Source: JAPLST01 sp964397565
GTDB lineage: Bacteria > Auribacterota > UBA3054 > JAPLST01
Assembly: GCA_964397565.1 (NCBI GenBank)
Contig: CAYNJC010000050.1
Span: 1 to 27,424, forward strand
DNA length: 27,424 nt
Direction of reading: 5' to 3'
Shown here: positions 1-9,300 of the stretch, one piece after another
Position numbering within the stretch: the first letter of the stretch is position 1
How the letters are laid out: each line of letters opens with the position of its first letter
Position numbers and translations under genes: made by a program
The notes under the pieces: generated by a model
Told to the model about the DNA's origin: nothing
Seen by the model: the letters and a program-made list of their open reading frames with translations, nothing else
Database searches by the model: none

Positions 1-35
1 GACCCCTGACCCCTGACCCCTGACCCCTGACCCCT
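1..35. repeat. Five tandem copies of a 7-bp unit
   Basis: The window opens with five perfect copies of GACCCCT. The array is probably cut by the window edge. It resembles simple intergenic repeats and no gene is visible in it. Confidence 0.9.
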
Positions 36-49
36 AATTTGCCGGGCGA

Positions 50-79
50 TTGTACAGATGGCCGCAAATTGTGTATACT
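50..79 (+). promoter_or_regulatory. Sigma70-type promoter of the DEAD-box helicase gene
   Basis: A -35 box TTGTAC (50-55) and a -10 box TATACT (74-79) lie 18 bp apart. Transcription would start near 86, giving a leader of about 33 nt before the ATG at 119. No strong Shine-Dalgarno sequence is visible in that leader. Confidence 0.65.
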
Positions 80-118
80 CTAGCGCGTAGACTAACGACA
101 CTTGCGTAACCATAATCC

Positions 119-1585
119 ATGACAGATCCCCCTGCAATGCCACCGACTTCGCCGACCACCACCGCCGACGCAACGCCCAGCACCGCGCTTGCCGAACTCA
201 CCCTTGCGGCCGCGCCGCCGCTGCTGCGCGCCGCCGCGACGCGTGCCGGCTGGACTGAATTCATGCCCGTTCAGGCCAAGACCATTCCGCATGTGCTCGC
301 GCGCCGGGATGCGATGGTGCAATCGCGCACCGGCAGCGGCAAGACCGGTGCCTTTGTGCTGCCGATGCTGGCGCGCATTGACAAACACAAGAAGGCATGC
401 CAGGCGCTGGTGCTGGTGCCAACGCGCGAACTGGCGCTGCAGGTCTCGCTGGAAGTCGCACTGCTGGCGGGCGACAGCGGCGTGCGCAGCGTGGCGGTCT
501 ACGGTGGCGTCGGCTATGGGCCGCAGCTCGACGCCTTGCGCGAGGGCGCGCATATTGTGGTCGGCACGCCGGGCCGGATTCTCGATCATTTGATGCGCCA
601 AGTGCTGGTGCTCGACGCGCTGGACATGCTCGTCTTTGATGAATCCGACCGCATGCTCTCGATGGGCTTTTATCCCGATATGCGTCGGCTGCAGCGCTAC
701 CTGCCCAAGCGCCGCTACAGCGCCTACATGTTCTCCGCGACCTTTCCGCCCTTCGTCCTGAAACTGGCGCACCAGTTCATGCACGACCCCGAATTCATCA
801 GTCTCAGCCATGATCATGTCTATGTTTCGGAAACCGAGCACCTCTTCTGCATCGTGCCGGCGATGCAGCGCGACCGTGGGTTGGTGCGCATCCTTGAAGT
901 CGAGAATCCGGATTCCGCCATCATTTTCTGCAACACCAAGGCCGACGTCAACTATCTGACGATCGTCTTGCAGCGCTTTGGCTTGGATGCCGACGCGATG
1001 TCGGCCGAGCTCTCGCAAAGCGCGCGCGAAAAGGTTATGGCGCGCGTGCGCGCCGGCACCTTGCGCTTTCTGGTCGCCACCGATATTGCCGCCCGCGGCA
1101 TTGATATTCACGACCTGTCGCATGTCTTCCAATACGCGCCGCCCGAAGACTTGGAAACGTACATTCATCGGGCCGGTCGCACTGGCCGCGCCGGCGCCAG
1201 CGGCACGGCCATCATGCTGATTGACCCCTTGGAACGCGCAGCCTTGGATGACATTGCGAAGCGCTTCAAAATTGAGTTTGTCGAACACCCGTTGCCCAGC
1301 GATGATGATGTCCAAACCATCGTCGCGCAGCGCCTGACGGCCTTGCTCGAAGCGCGCTTTCGCACCCTGGATCGGGTGCAATCGGAACGGATGCAGCGCT
1401 TCCTGCCGCTCTGCCGCACCCTCGCCGAAAGCGAGGATGAGCACGGCCTGATCGCGATGCTGTTCGAGGAGTTCTACCATCAGTCATTGCACGCGCCCAA
1501 GCCGGGGATGGAGGACGAGCCGGCGGCACCATCCGCGCCGGCGCCGGCGCAGAGCGATGGCGGCCATCGTCGGCGCCGGCGCTAG
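119..1585 (+). CDS. DEAD-box (DESD variant) ATP-dependent RNA helicase
   Basis: Superfamily 2 RNA helicase of 488 residues, expected to unwind or remodel RNA duplexes (ribosome assembly, mRNA turnover, cold adaptation) in the cytoplasm. All core motifs are visible in order: a Q-motif-like GWTEFMPVQ near 44-52, Walker A TGSGKT at 71-76, PTRELA at 101-106, TPGR at 150-153, the Walker B box at 174-177, SAT at 206-208, TDIAARGID at 321-329 and HRAGRTGR at 350-357. The Walker B box reads DESD instead of DEAD. The N-terminal 30 residues are Pro/Ala/Thr-rich. The C-terminus is a Pro/Ala linker ending in five arginines, typical of an RNA-binding tail. ATG at 119 follows a good promoter and is the only start that keeps the whole Q motif. 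The gene stands alone, followed by a tRNA. Which subfamily (RhlE, DeaD, other) it belongs to cannot be settled by eye. Confidence 0.95.
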   Translation: MTDPPAMPPTSPTTTADATPSTALAELTLAAAPPLLRAAATRAGWTEFMPVQAKTIPHVLARRDAMVQSRTGSGKTGAFVLPMLARIDKHKKACQALVLVPTRELALQVSLEVALLAGDSGVRSVAVYGGVGYGPQLDALREGAHIVVGTPGRILDHLMRQVLVLDALDMLVFDESDRMLSMGFYPDMRRLQRYLPKRRYSAYMFSATFPPFVLKLAHQFMHDPEFISLSHDHVYVSETEHLFCIVPAMQRDRGLVRILEVENPDSAIIFCNTKADVNYLTIVLQRFGLDADAMSAELSQSAREKVMARVRAGTLRFLVATDIAARGIDIHDLSHVFQYAPPEDLETYIHRAGRTGRAGASGTAIMLIDPLERAALDDIAKRFKIEFVEHPLPSDDDVQTIVAQRLTALLEARFRTLDRVQSERMQRFLPLCRTLAESEDEHGLIAMLFEEFYHQSLHAPKPGMEDEPAAPSAPAPAQSDGGHRRRRR

Positions 1586-1606
1586 TCGCGCGCCCCGGGC
1601 AGCCAA

Positions 1607-1685
1607 GGATTCAGGGTTCAGGATGCAGGGTTCAGGGTTCAGGAAAGAGATGAACGATGAACGATGAACGATGAACCCTGAATCC
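1607..1685. repeat. Inverted repeat with internal short tandem repeats
   Basis: A perfect 14-bp inverted repeat (1607-1620 against 1672-1685) encloses repeats of TTCAGG and three to four copies of GATGAAC. It is simple-sequence spacer DNA behind the helicase gene. The following 1686-1715 contains CCAAGCAGC, the decamer found in the tandem array at 10468-10517. Confidence 0.8.
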
Positions 1686-1729
1686 CGCCGTCGGCGTGAC
1701 TCCAAGCAGCCCTGAAGTTCCCCCATTAC

Positions 1730-1754
1730 AAAATCGTTCGTTGTGAACGATTTT
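1730..1754 (+). terminator. Hairpin, possible terminator behind the helicase gene
   Basis: A perfect 10-bp stem (AAAATCGTTC at 1730-1739, GAACGATTTT at 1745-1754) with a 5-nt loop. The run of U is only four bases and belongs to the stem, so it may be a weak or bidirectional terminator. Confidence 0.5.
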
Positions 1755-1797
1755 CCTCAGAGCGGCAGCCGGGAAGCGGAAACAAGCGACAACGCAT

Positions 1798-1826
1798 TTG
1801 ACAACAACGCTGCTTTTGCCTATACT
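1798..1826 (+). promoter_or_regulatory. Near-consensus sigma70 promoter of the tRNA gene
   Basis: TTGACA (1798-1803), 17 bp, TATACT (1821-1826). Transcription should start near 1833, about nine bases before the mature tRNA 5' end. Confidence 0.85.
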
Positions 1827-1841
1827 ATTGCACCAATGAGT

Positions 1842-1917
1842 TGGGGCGTGGTGTAATTGGTAACACACTTGACTCTGGATCAAGATAGTTCAGGTTCGAG
1901 ACCTGACGCCCCAGCCA
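1842..1917 (+). tRNA. tRNA-Gln (anticodon CUG)
   Basis: A complete cloverleaf can be drawn. The acceptor stem is 7 perfect pairs (1842-1848 with 1907-1913) and begins with U-A, as is usual for tRNA-Gln. The D stem is 1851-1854 with 1863-1866. The anticodon stem is 1868-1872 with 1880-1884, around a loop whose anticodon CTG lies at 1875-1877. The variable loop has 5 nt. The T arm is 1890-1894 with 1902-1906 and has a TTCGAGA loop. The discriminator base is G1914 and CCA is encoded at 1915-1917. It reads CAG codons. The gene is monocistronic, with its own promoter and terminator. Confidence 0.97.
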
Positions 1918-1926
1918 CTTTTCCAG

Positions 1927-1959
1927 CCCCTGCAACACGGCACGTTGCGGGGGTTTTTT
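1927..1959 (+). terminator. Rho-independent terminator of the tRNA gene
   Basis: Ten paired bases (1927-1936 with 1944-1953, one G-T wobble), a 7-nt loop and six T (1954-1959). It begins 9 bases after the encoded CCA. Confidence 0.9.
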
Positions 1960-2004
1960 ATGGCCAGTATCAGCACGCGCCAAGCTATGGTGCATGCGGG
2001 TGGG

Positions 2005-5000
2005 CTAGCGCACGCGTACAAGCCGATCGAGGCCGTCCAGCGCGTACAACTGCAGCACGCCCTTTTTCACAGAATAGGCCACGTCGGTCGGCTTCGTCAG
2101 TTGCGGATCGCCCGCGAAGGTGCCGACCGCCTTGGTGTACACCGCCACTTCCTTCAAGGCCGTGCCGTTTTGGGCATACTCGACGATCCGGCCTTTGGCG
2201 GCGTCGGTCACCGCCAACAGGAGCGTGCCGTCCGGCTGGGCCGCCACGGCGAGGCCGATTTCGGCGCCGCTCGGATCGTCACCCACCGGCAGCGGGAGGG
2301 GATAGCCGGGTGCCACACTCAAGGTGTTGCTGGCAAACGTAAAGAGATACAGGGCCGACGCGCCGGAGGCCTGCCGGTCGAGCGCGAAGAAGGCGTCGGC
2401 CTGCAGGGGATGCGGTGCAATGGCCGCCGGGCACGCGCCCGCTTTTTGCCAGTGTGTGCAATAGGTCGTATTGCTGTCCCAGACGGCAATGCGACCATTG
2501 CCGGCATCGGCGATGACGATGTATTCGGTGCCGTTCGCCAAAATGACGCCGAGACCGCGAGCCGCGGACAATTCACGCAACCAAGCGTTCGTGCCCGGCC
2601 GGCCGGCCAAACGCAGTGCAAGAAATCTGAATGTTGTTGTCTCCGGTATGAACGCCGACTTGTCCGTGTAGAGCGTCCGGCCGTCCTTCCTAATCACTAT
2701 CGCCGCAGTGCCCGCTTCAGCGTCCGTTGCGATGGAATCGCCGGGATTGATGCGCAAAGCCACATCAGCATTGGCCATGGTGATCGAGTAAGGCGGCACG
2801 AGCGACGCCGCGGGCGCATCGAACCAGCCAATTTCATTGCCCACATCGTAGGCCGTGCGCACCGGACTGAGCGGTTCAGCAATGTCAAAACGGGAATCGT
2901 CTGTGTCCATGTCGGACACATGCACCGTAGCGAAATAGCGGCCAGGCGTCAGGCGCGACGGCACCACTTTCGTCGCCGTATGCCCAAAGCGGTAGTGATA
3001 GAAGTATTCGACAAACGTGCAATCATTGACGAGGATGCAAAAGGGATTGCCGCGACCGCAATTGGCGGTGACGAGGAGGGTGCCATCGGGCTGGGCGGTG
3101 ACGCCACGCGCGTTGATAAAGCCGGTGACCGTAATGACACGTGGGAGCGACTCACCCTTCGCACTGCGCTCCGTCAACTCATAAATGGCACGAAAGCGGT
3201 TTTTGCCATACCCATCTGGCTCGGCCATATTCTGCGTGATCGCCAGAAACGCGCCGGTGGCGGTGTACTCGCCGAGCACGCGGCGCACATAGGAAGGCTC
3301 CCAGCGGCGATATAGCCGGTAGGTCGCGCCCGTCTGGCCTGAAACATGCATTTCCACGGTTGCGCCTTTCACCCCGGTCTGCACGCTGAAACCAGGACTT
3401 GGCGCACCCGCCTTGAAGTTCGTCGGCAAGTCCCAGGTCCATTCCTTCTTATCCACCATAGCGTGATACAACAAGGTGTTGCGACCCATGGCCGCGCTGT
3501 CTTCCGCACCAAGGATCGCGCTGTCTTGATAGGCGCCGATTTTGACCGTGAAGATTTGCGCGATGGCATCCGCCAGGTGGGTTTCAGTGGCATTGCCATG
3601 GTAATAGTGCGTGATGCCGAGATTATCAATGGTGGGCTGGCCGAGGTCGCTAGTGAGATCGAGGCGGCCATCCGGTCCAGTCTTGCCAACAATGGCGGGC
3701 GTGGCATACTGACAGCGCCACGCGGCGACTTCTGCGTTGGGGACAGGCTTGCCATCGCGATCGAGTATCCGCACATACCACTTCGGCGGACAGACCGTCC
3801 ACCATCTCTCAAGGCCGACCCCGCGGCTGCCGACAATATAGCGTTTCATCAGCTCGCAGGCGGGCACTGTGATCGCGGCCTGGCCGTCCGCGAAGAGATC
3901 CGGGCCCCAAACGTGAGTCGCAAGTTGAACTGGCGCCCCGTCGCCCATCTTGGCCGCGCCGGTCCACACCGGATGAACCCACATGTAGTAGAGATCGCCC
4001 AGTGGGTGGAACAGATGGCCGCTTTCATGCAATTCGGCGGCATAGGTCCAGTCGTAGCGTTCCCAGTTCTGATTATCGCCCCACCAGATGTCGAGTTCAC
4101 GCCAGCCTTCATATTTGTCTTGAACAGCGCGCCAGGCCGCTTGGCGGCTGGCTTCATCCTTGGCGTCACTCGGAAAACCCATCCCGTAACTGTCGAAGTA
4201 GAGACGTTCGAGGACGTCTTCATTCTTGGCGGTACCGGAGCGTTCCCAGACGCACTGGATGGCATCGGCCGTTTTGCATGCGAGGTATTCCAAACTGCAC
4301 GGATCGCCAGCCACAGAAGGTATGCGGTTCGTAAGGTTAGCCAATTCGCGGAAGATGGGATGATAGGTATGGCCGTGGAAGGCGGCTTCATAACGGTTGT
4401 TGCGCAGGTTGGTGTCATTGGTGCAGGTGAGGGCGACGACCAACCAGCGCTCGCCAACCCGGCTCAGGTTTATTTTTTTCCAGGTGGCGCGCGGACCGCA
4501 GGGCTGCAAGGCATACGGCCAGCGCGAGGTCGCATTCAGTACGATGTACTGCGGTTTGTAAGGATCGAACGGCGGGAGCGGCCGATCCACGTTGAATACC
4601 ATGCTCGGTTTGTCCATGACGCCCGGCAGGGTGTCGGCATTGCGATGCGGCGTGTTGATCCACACTTTGACTTGGATGCCCGGCGGTAGCGATGTCTGGC
4701 CATTGTTCTTGAGGTTAATTTCAAACCCCATGGTTTCATTCTTTTTTGGAAAACCGAAGTTCGGCGCGCCGTCGAAGAGGGAGTAGGTGGGGTAGCGATG
4801 CGTAAAGGCGATTTCGGCGTCCGGCCGCGGATCATACGTGTTTTCTCTGCGAACAGCCGATGTCAATTCGCAATCGACATAGCCGAAGACGCGGCCGGCG
4901 GCGGCGGCCTTGACGTGGCCGAAAGCGCCCGCGCGAGTACCAGATACGACGGCCACACTAGTGGTGTCGCCCGCGCCCGGCAGCCACTGACGGGAATAGG

Positions 5001-5877
5001 CGCGCCCGTTGCCCAGCGGGCCCAGGTCGGGCGGCGTGCCCGCCTGGCGCGCCGGCGCAACGCGCAGTTGCAGCTTGTTCCGCTTGCGCGCGCCAACAAA
5101 GACAAGGTCGTCGTATCCATCCTTCATGAAATCACCGGCCGTCAGCGTTCCAAAAGCCACGCTCGGCAAGTCCAGCGCTTTGTCAACGACAATGACTTTT
5201 AACGACTCTCCGGCCACCTCACAGAAAGTGATCTGTGTCTTGCCCCGTTCACTAGAGGCAATGACAAGCCCGTCGGTCTTGTTCTTCCAAAAACTGCCGC
5301 AGGACAGACCCACAGGTATGCCGCGCATGGCCGGCAAGTCGAAATGCTGGGCGATGCGCCATGCGCCGGACGTGAGCGTGGCCGGCGGCGTAATGACAAC
5401 GAGATCCTTGCGCGTCAGGACAATAAGTTCGTCGCGCCCGCGCCCGCAAGGATCGCCCGCCGCCGTCGCCACGACCTCGCTCACGGCCACCATGCCCGTG
5501 CTCACCAACTCCCACGGTCGGGCACAAAACACTTCGGGCGCCTTGTACGCCTCAATGCTGACAGCGCCGTCGCGGCCGGCCAGGACCACAAGATATTCCG
5601 TGCCGATCTTTCCCGGCCAGAAATTGCCGATTGCCAAACCGCCCGGCAGCGCCGCGGCGTAGTGCGTGCTGTCATCAATCCAACGCAGCAGCCACGGCCC
5701 GTTCTTGGCGCGCAGCGGGCCTTCGTAGACCATCAGTTGCGTCCGGCCGGCCTGCTCCTCGAGCGTCGCCAGGTACGGATAACCGCTGCCCCAATGCTGC
5801 GGGCCGCCCAGTCCCTCCAGTGCCCAGAATAGTACCAGTGCCGCGCATCCCATCAGGCCACGTAACAAGATCTTCAT
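2005..5877 (-). CDS. Exported FG-GAP/NHL-like repeat protein with a HExGH zinc-protease-like site (tandem paralog 1)
   Basis: A 1290-residue protein with an N-terminal signal sequence (basic residues K2 and R6, hydrophobic 7-20, small residues at 23-25). Cys11 sits in an LMGC context that could be read as a lipobox, but the stretch before it is very short. Residues about 35-310 contain FG-GAP-like blade motifs, for example GNFWPGKIGTEYLVVL from residue 84 and AGDFMKDGYDDLVFVG from 247. Residues 380-410 look like a CARDB-type domain. At 617-630 the motif HESGH, then D628 and Y630, resembles the zinc site of M64-type metallopeptidases. Residues about 700-745 look like a beta-sandwich linker, and 920-1290 carry NHL-like repeats. 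The function is not known; an envelope or secreted binding protein or protease is my inference. The start is supported by AAGGA six to seven bases upstream. The neighbour at 6328 is a paralog. Confidence 0.9.
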   Translation of the reverse strand: MKILLRGLMGCAALVLFWALEGLGGPQHWGSGYPYLATLEEQAGRTQLMVYEGPLRAKNGPWLLRWIDDSTHYAAALPGGLAIGNFWPGKIGTEYLVVLAGRDGAVSIEAYKAPEVFCARPWELVSTGMVAVSEVVATAAGDPCGRGRDELIVLTRKDLVVITPPATLTSGAWRIAQHFDLPAMRGIPVGLSCGSFWKNKTDGLVIASSERGKTQITFCEVAGESLKVIVVDKALDLPSVAFGTLTAGDFMKDGYDDLVFVGARKRNKLQLRVAPARQAGTPPDLGPLGNGRAYSRQWLPGAGDTTSVAVVSGTRAGAFGHVKAAAAGRVFGYVDCELTSAVRRENTYDPRPDAEIAFTHRYPTYSLFDGAPNFGFPKKNETMGFEINLKNNGQTSLPPGIQVKVWINTPHRNADTLPGVMDKPSMVFNVDRPLPPFDPYKPQYIVLNATSRWPYALQPCGPRATWKKINLSRVGERWLVVALTCTNDTNLRNNRYEAAFHGHTYHPIFRELANLTNRIPSVAGDPCSLEYLACKTADAIQCVWERSGTAKNEDVLERLYFDSYGMGFPSDAKDEASRQAAWRAVQDKYEGWRELDIWWGDNQNWERYDWTYAAELHESGHLFHPLGDLYYMWVHPVWTGAAKMGDGAPVQLATHVWGPDLFADGQAAITVPACELMKRYIVGSRGVGLERWWTVCPPKWYVRILDRDGKPVPNAEVAAWRCQYATPAIVGKTGPDGRLDLTSDLGQPTIDNLGITHYYHGNATETHLADAIAQIFTVKIGAYQDSAILGAEDSAAMGRNTLLYHAMVDKKEWTWDLPTNFKAGAPSPGFSVQTGVKGATVEMHVSGQTGATYRLYRRWEPSYVRRVLGEYTATGAFLAITQNMAEPDGYGKNRFRAIYELTERSAKGESLPRVITVTGFINARGVTAQPDGTLLVTANCGRGNPFCILVNDCTFVEYFYHYRFGHTATKVVPSRLTPGRYFATVHVSDMDTDDSRFDIAEPLSPVRTAYDVGNEIGWFDAPAASLVPPYSITMANADVALRINPGDSIATDAEAGTAAIVIRKDGRTLYTDKSAFIPETTTFRFLALRLAGRPGTNAWLRELSAARGLGVILANGTEYIVIADAGNGRIAVWDSNTTYCTHWQKAGACPAAIAPHPLQADAFFALDRQASGASALYLFTFASNTLSVAPGYPLPLPVGDDPSGAEIGLAVAAQPDGTLLLAVTDAAKGRIVEYAQNGTALKEVAVYTKAVGTFAGDPQLTKPTDVAYSVKKGVLQLYALDGLDRLVRVR
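2096..2412. repeat. 317-bp block identical to 6419-6735
   Basis: The 3' coding part of paralog 1 is base-for-base identical to the same part of paralog 2 over 317 bp, bounded by mismatches on both sides. It encodes residues about 1155-1260 of the NHL-like region. Confidence 0.9.
5375..5718. repeat. 344-bp block identical to 9680-10023
   Basis: The 5' coding part of paralog 1 is identical to that of paralog 2 over 344 bp. Residues 25-175 of the two proteins are identical as a result. Confidence 0.9.
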
Positions 5878-5920
5878 TTTGCATCCTTACTTTGAGTAAT
5901 TACTTGACGATATAACAATG

Positions 5921-6094
5921 CAGTGTCCTTGTAGCCGCCCGCGCTGAGGGCGGCTTCTGCCGCCGCGGTCATCCGCGCCGTTGACGGGATCCACGCCGAT
6001 GGCGGGATCCCCGCCTTTGACGGGACTAGGCTGGTGCCTTAGCTAGCCAGGCCAGCTCCAAGCAGGCGCCCGCGGCTACAATTGGCATGACACC
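5921..6094 (+). repeat. Dispersed repeat family R1, copy 1
   Basis: It lies just upstream of paralog 1. From about 5925 to 6094 it is nearly identical to the reverse complement of copy 3 (18063-18264), including a long tail at 6026-6094 that is absent from copy 2. It contains a 7-bp hairpin (5934-5940 with 5948-5954), a second hairpin CGCGG-TCAT-CCGCG, and three 18-bp units starting with GCC. Its left end lacks the TACTAATGA-type terminus of the other copies, so it is truncated on that side. Confidence 0.85.
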
Positions 6095-6147
6095 TAGTAA
6101 GCGCATGCATTAGTAACACGCTTTTCATCCGAATGGCAAAGAGCCGC

Positions 6148-6172
6148 TTTGCGTCATAAAAAAAGACGCAAA
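6148..6172. other. Hairpin in the spacer between the two paralogs
   Basis: TTTGCGTC (6148-6155) pairs with GACGCAAA (6165-6172) around an A-rich loop. It lies about 160 bases downstream of the stop codon of paralog 2 on the - strand. It is not followed by a U-tract on that strand, so it is not a clear terminator. Confidence 0.5.
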
Positions 6173-6180
6173 AAATATGC

Positions 6181-6219
6181 TGGCGTGCAATGGAGGCATT
6201 GCACACCGGGAGCACGCCA
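6181..6219. other. Nested hairpin in the spacer between the two paralogs
   Basis: An inner perfect 8-bp stem (6185-6192 with 6197-6204, loop GAGG) competes with an outer 7-bp pairing (6181-6187 with 6213-6219). The rest of 6095-6327 shows no gene, and I see nothing else in it. Confidence 0.55.
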
Positions 6220-6327
6220 TGCAACCAAGCATGCAGACAGGGAAGATGAGTATGACGGCCCGGTAGCACAAGTATCTACACGCGACCGGGACACTCGAAG
6301 ATCACGGCGTGTTGTGAGAGCACCTAT

Positions 6328-9300
6328 TTAGCGCACGCGTACAAGCCGATCGAGGCCGTCCACCGCGTACAATTGCAGCACGCCCTTCTGCACCGTGTAG
6401 GCCACGTCGGTCGGTTTAGTCAGTTGCGGATCGCCCGCGAAGGTGCCGACCGCCTTGGTGTACACCGCCACTTCCTTCAAGGCCGTGCCGTTTTGGGCAT
6501 ACTCGACGATCCGGCCTTTGGCGGCGTCGGTCACCGCCAACAGGAGCGTGCCGTCCGGCTGGGCCGCCACGGCGAGGCCGATTTCGGCGCCGCTCGGATC
6601 GTCACCCACCGGCAGCGGGAGGGGATAGCCGGGTGCCACACTCAAGGTGTTGCTGGCAAACGTAAAGAGATACAGGGCCGACGCGCCGGAGGCCTGCCGG
6701 TCGAGCGCGAAGAAGGCGTCGGCCTGCAGGGGATGGGGCGCAATGGCCGCCGGACACGCGCCCGCGTTCTGCCAGTGTGTGCAATAGGTCGTATTGCTGT
6801 CCCAGACGGCAATGCGGCTGTTGCCGGCATCGGCGATGACGATGTACTCGGCGCCGCCCGCCAGAATGACGCCGAGGCCGCGGGCCGCGGATAATTCGCG
6901 CAACCCGGCGTTCGTGCCCGGCCGGCCGGCCAAGCGCTGGGCGTATATGCGGAAACGCGTGGTCTCCGGTTTGAACGCCGACTTGTCCGTGTACAGCGTC
7001 AGGCCCGCCTTCCTGGTCACCAGCACTGCATGGTCTCCTTCGACGGCATCGCCGGGATTGATGCGCCCGGCCGCGTCGGCACTGGCCATGGTAATTGAAT
7101 AGGGCGGCACGAGCGAGGCCGCCGGCGCATCGAACCAGCCAATCTCATTGCGCACATCGTAGGCCGTGCGCCCCGGGCCGAGCGGTTCAGCAACGTCGAA
7201 GCGGTGATCGGCGGTGCCCATGTCGGACGCATGCACCGTGGCGAAATAGCGGCCGGGCGCCAGGCGCGACGGCACAACTTTTGTCGCCGTATGCCCAAAG
7301 CGATAGTGATAGAAGTATTCGACGAAAGAGCAATCGTTGACGAGGACGCAGAAGGGATTGCCGCGGCCGCAATTGGCCGTGACGAGGAGCGTGCCATCCG
7401 GCTGGGCGGTGACGCCGCGCGCGCCGATGAAACCGGTGACCGTAATGACGCGCGGGAGCGACTCGCCCTGCGCGCTGCACTCGGTCAACTCGTAGATGGC
7501 GCGGAAGCGGTCCTTGGCATACCCGTCTGGCTCGGCCATGTTCTGCGTGATCGTCAGCAGCGCGCCGGTGGCGGTGTACTCGCCGAGTACGCGGCGCACA
7601 TAGGCGGGCTCCCAGCGGCGATACAGTCGGTAGGTCGCGCCGGTCTGGCCTGTCACGTGCAAATCCACCGTGGCGCCTTTCACCCCGGCTTGCACCGTGA
7701 AGCTGGGGTTCGGCGCCCCTGCCTTGAAATTCGTCGGCAAGTCCCAGGTCCACGCCGCCTCGTCCACCAGACCGTGATACAACAAAGTGTGGCGGCCCAA
7801 GGCCGTCGCGTCTTCCGCACCCAGGATCGCGCTGTCCTGATAGGCGCCGATCTTGACCGTGAAGATTTGCGCGATGGCATCCGACAGTTCGGCTTCGCTG
7901 TCGTGATAAAAGTGGGCGATACCGAGCTTATCCAGCGTGGGCTTGCCGAGGACGGGCGTGAGATTGAGGCGGCCATCCGGGCCGGTCAGTCCGGTAAAGG
8001 AGGGCGTGGCACTTTGATAGCGCCAGGCAGTGACTTCGGCATTGGTGACGGGCTGGCCGTCGCGGTCGAGCACGCGCACATACCACGTGCGCGGGCACAC
8101 CGTCCACCAGCGCTCAAGGCCGACGCCGCGGCTGCCGACAATATAGCGTTGCATCAGCTCGCAGGCGGGCAGCGTGATCACGGCCTGGCCGTCCGCGAAA
8201 AGATCCGGCCCCCAGGCATGGCTCATGAGTTGGACGGGTGCCCCGTCGGCCATCTTGGCCGCGCCGGTCCACACTGGCTGGATCCACAGGCCGTAGAGGT
8301 CGCCCAGCGGGTGGAACAAATGGCCGCTCTCATGCAATTCGGCGGAATAGGTCCAGTCGTAGCGTTCCCAGTTCTGATTATCGCCCCACCAGATGTCGAG
8401 TTCGCGCCAGCCCTCATATTTGTCCTGGACATCGCGCCATGCCTTGATGCGGCCGGCATCATCCTTGACGTCATCCGGGAAACCCATCCCGTAGCTGTCG
8501 AAGTAGAGGCGTTGAAGGACATCTTCATTCTTGGTGGTGCCGGAGCGTTCCCAGACGCACTGAATGGCGTCGGCCGTTTTGCTGGAGAGGTATTCCAAAC
8601 TACACGGGTCGCCGGCCACGGAGGGTACGCGGTTGGTAAGGTTGCTCAACTCGCGGAAGATGGGATGATAGGTATGGCCATGGAAGGCGGCTTCATAGCG
8701 GTTGTTGCGCAGGTTGGCGTCATTGGTGCAGGTGAGGGCGACCACCAGCCAGCGCTCGCCAACCTGGCTCAGGTTTATCTTTTTCCAAGTTGCGCGCGGG
8801 CCGCAGGGCTGCAGGGCATACGGCCAGCGCGAGGTCACATTCAGCACGGTGTACTGCGGGTGATACGGATCGAATGGCGGGAGCGGCTGATCCAGATTGA
8901 ATACCATACTCGGTTGGTCCATGACGCCCGGGAGGGTGTCGGCATTGCGATGCGGCGTGTTGATCCACACTTTGACTTGGATGCCCGGCGGCAGCGGCGC
9001 CTGGCCATTGTTTTTGACGTTAATTTCAAACCCCATGATTTCATTCTTTTTTGGAAAACCAAAATTCGGTGCACCAGCGAAAATGGAGTAGGTGGGGTAG
9101 CGATGGGTAAAGGCGATTTCGGCGTCCGGCCGCGGGTCATACGTGTTTTCTTTGCGCACAGCCGATGTCAATTCGCAGTCGACATAGCCGAAGACGCGGC
9201 CGGCAGCGGCAGCCTTGACGCGGCCGGCGGCACCGGCGCGCGTGCCCGTCACGACGGCCACACTAGTGGTGTCGCCCGCACCCGGCAGCCACTGACGGGA

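Noticed and set aside
92..1480. A 462-codon frame on the - strand opposite the helicase gene
   Set aside because: The + strand has all helicase motifs. The antisense product is His/Arg/Gln-rich and matches nothing I recognise.
1840..1960. tRNA gene as an attachment site of an integrated element
   Set aside because: I found no second copy of the tRNA 3' end in the window and no integrase.
2005..5877. Reading paralog 1 as a lipoprotein through LMGC at residues 8-11
   Set aside because: The hydrophobic stretch before Cys11 is only a few residues long; a longer signal sequence ending near residue 24 fits better.
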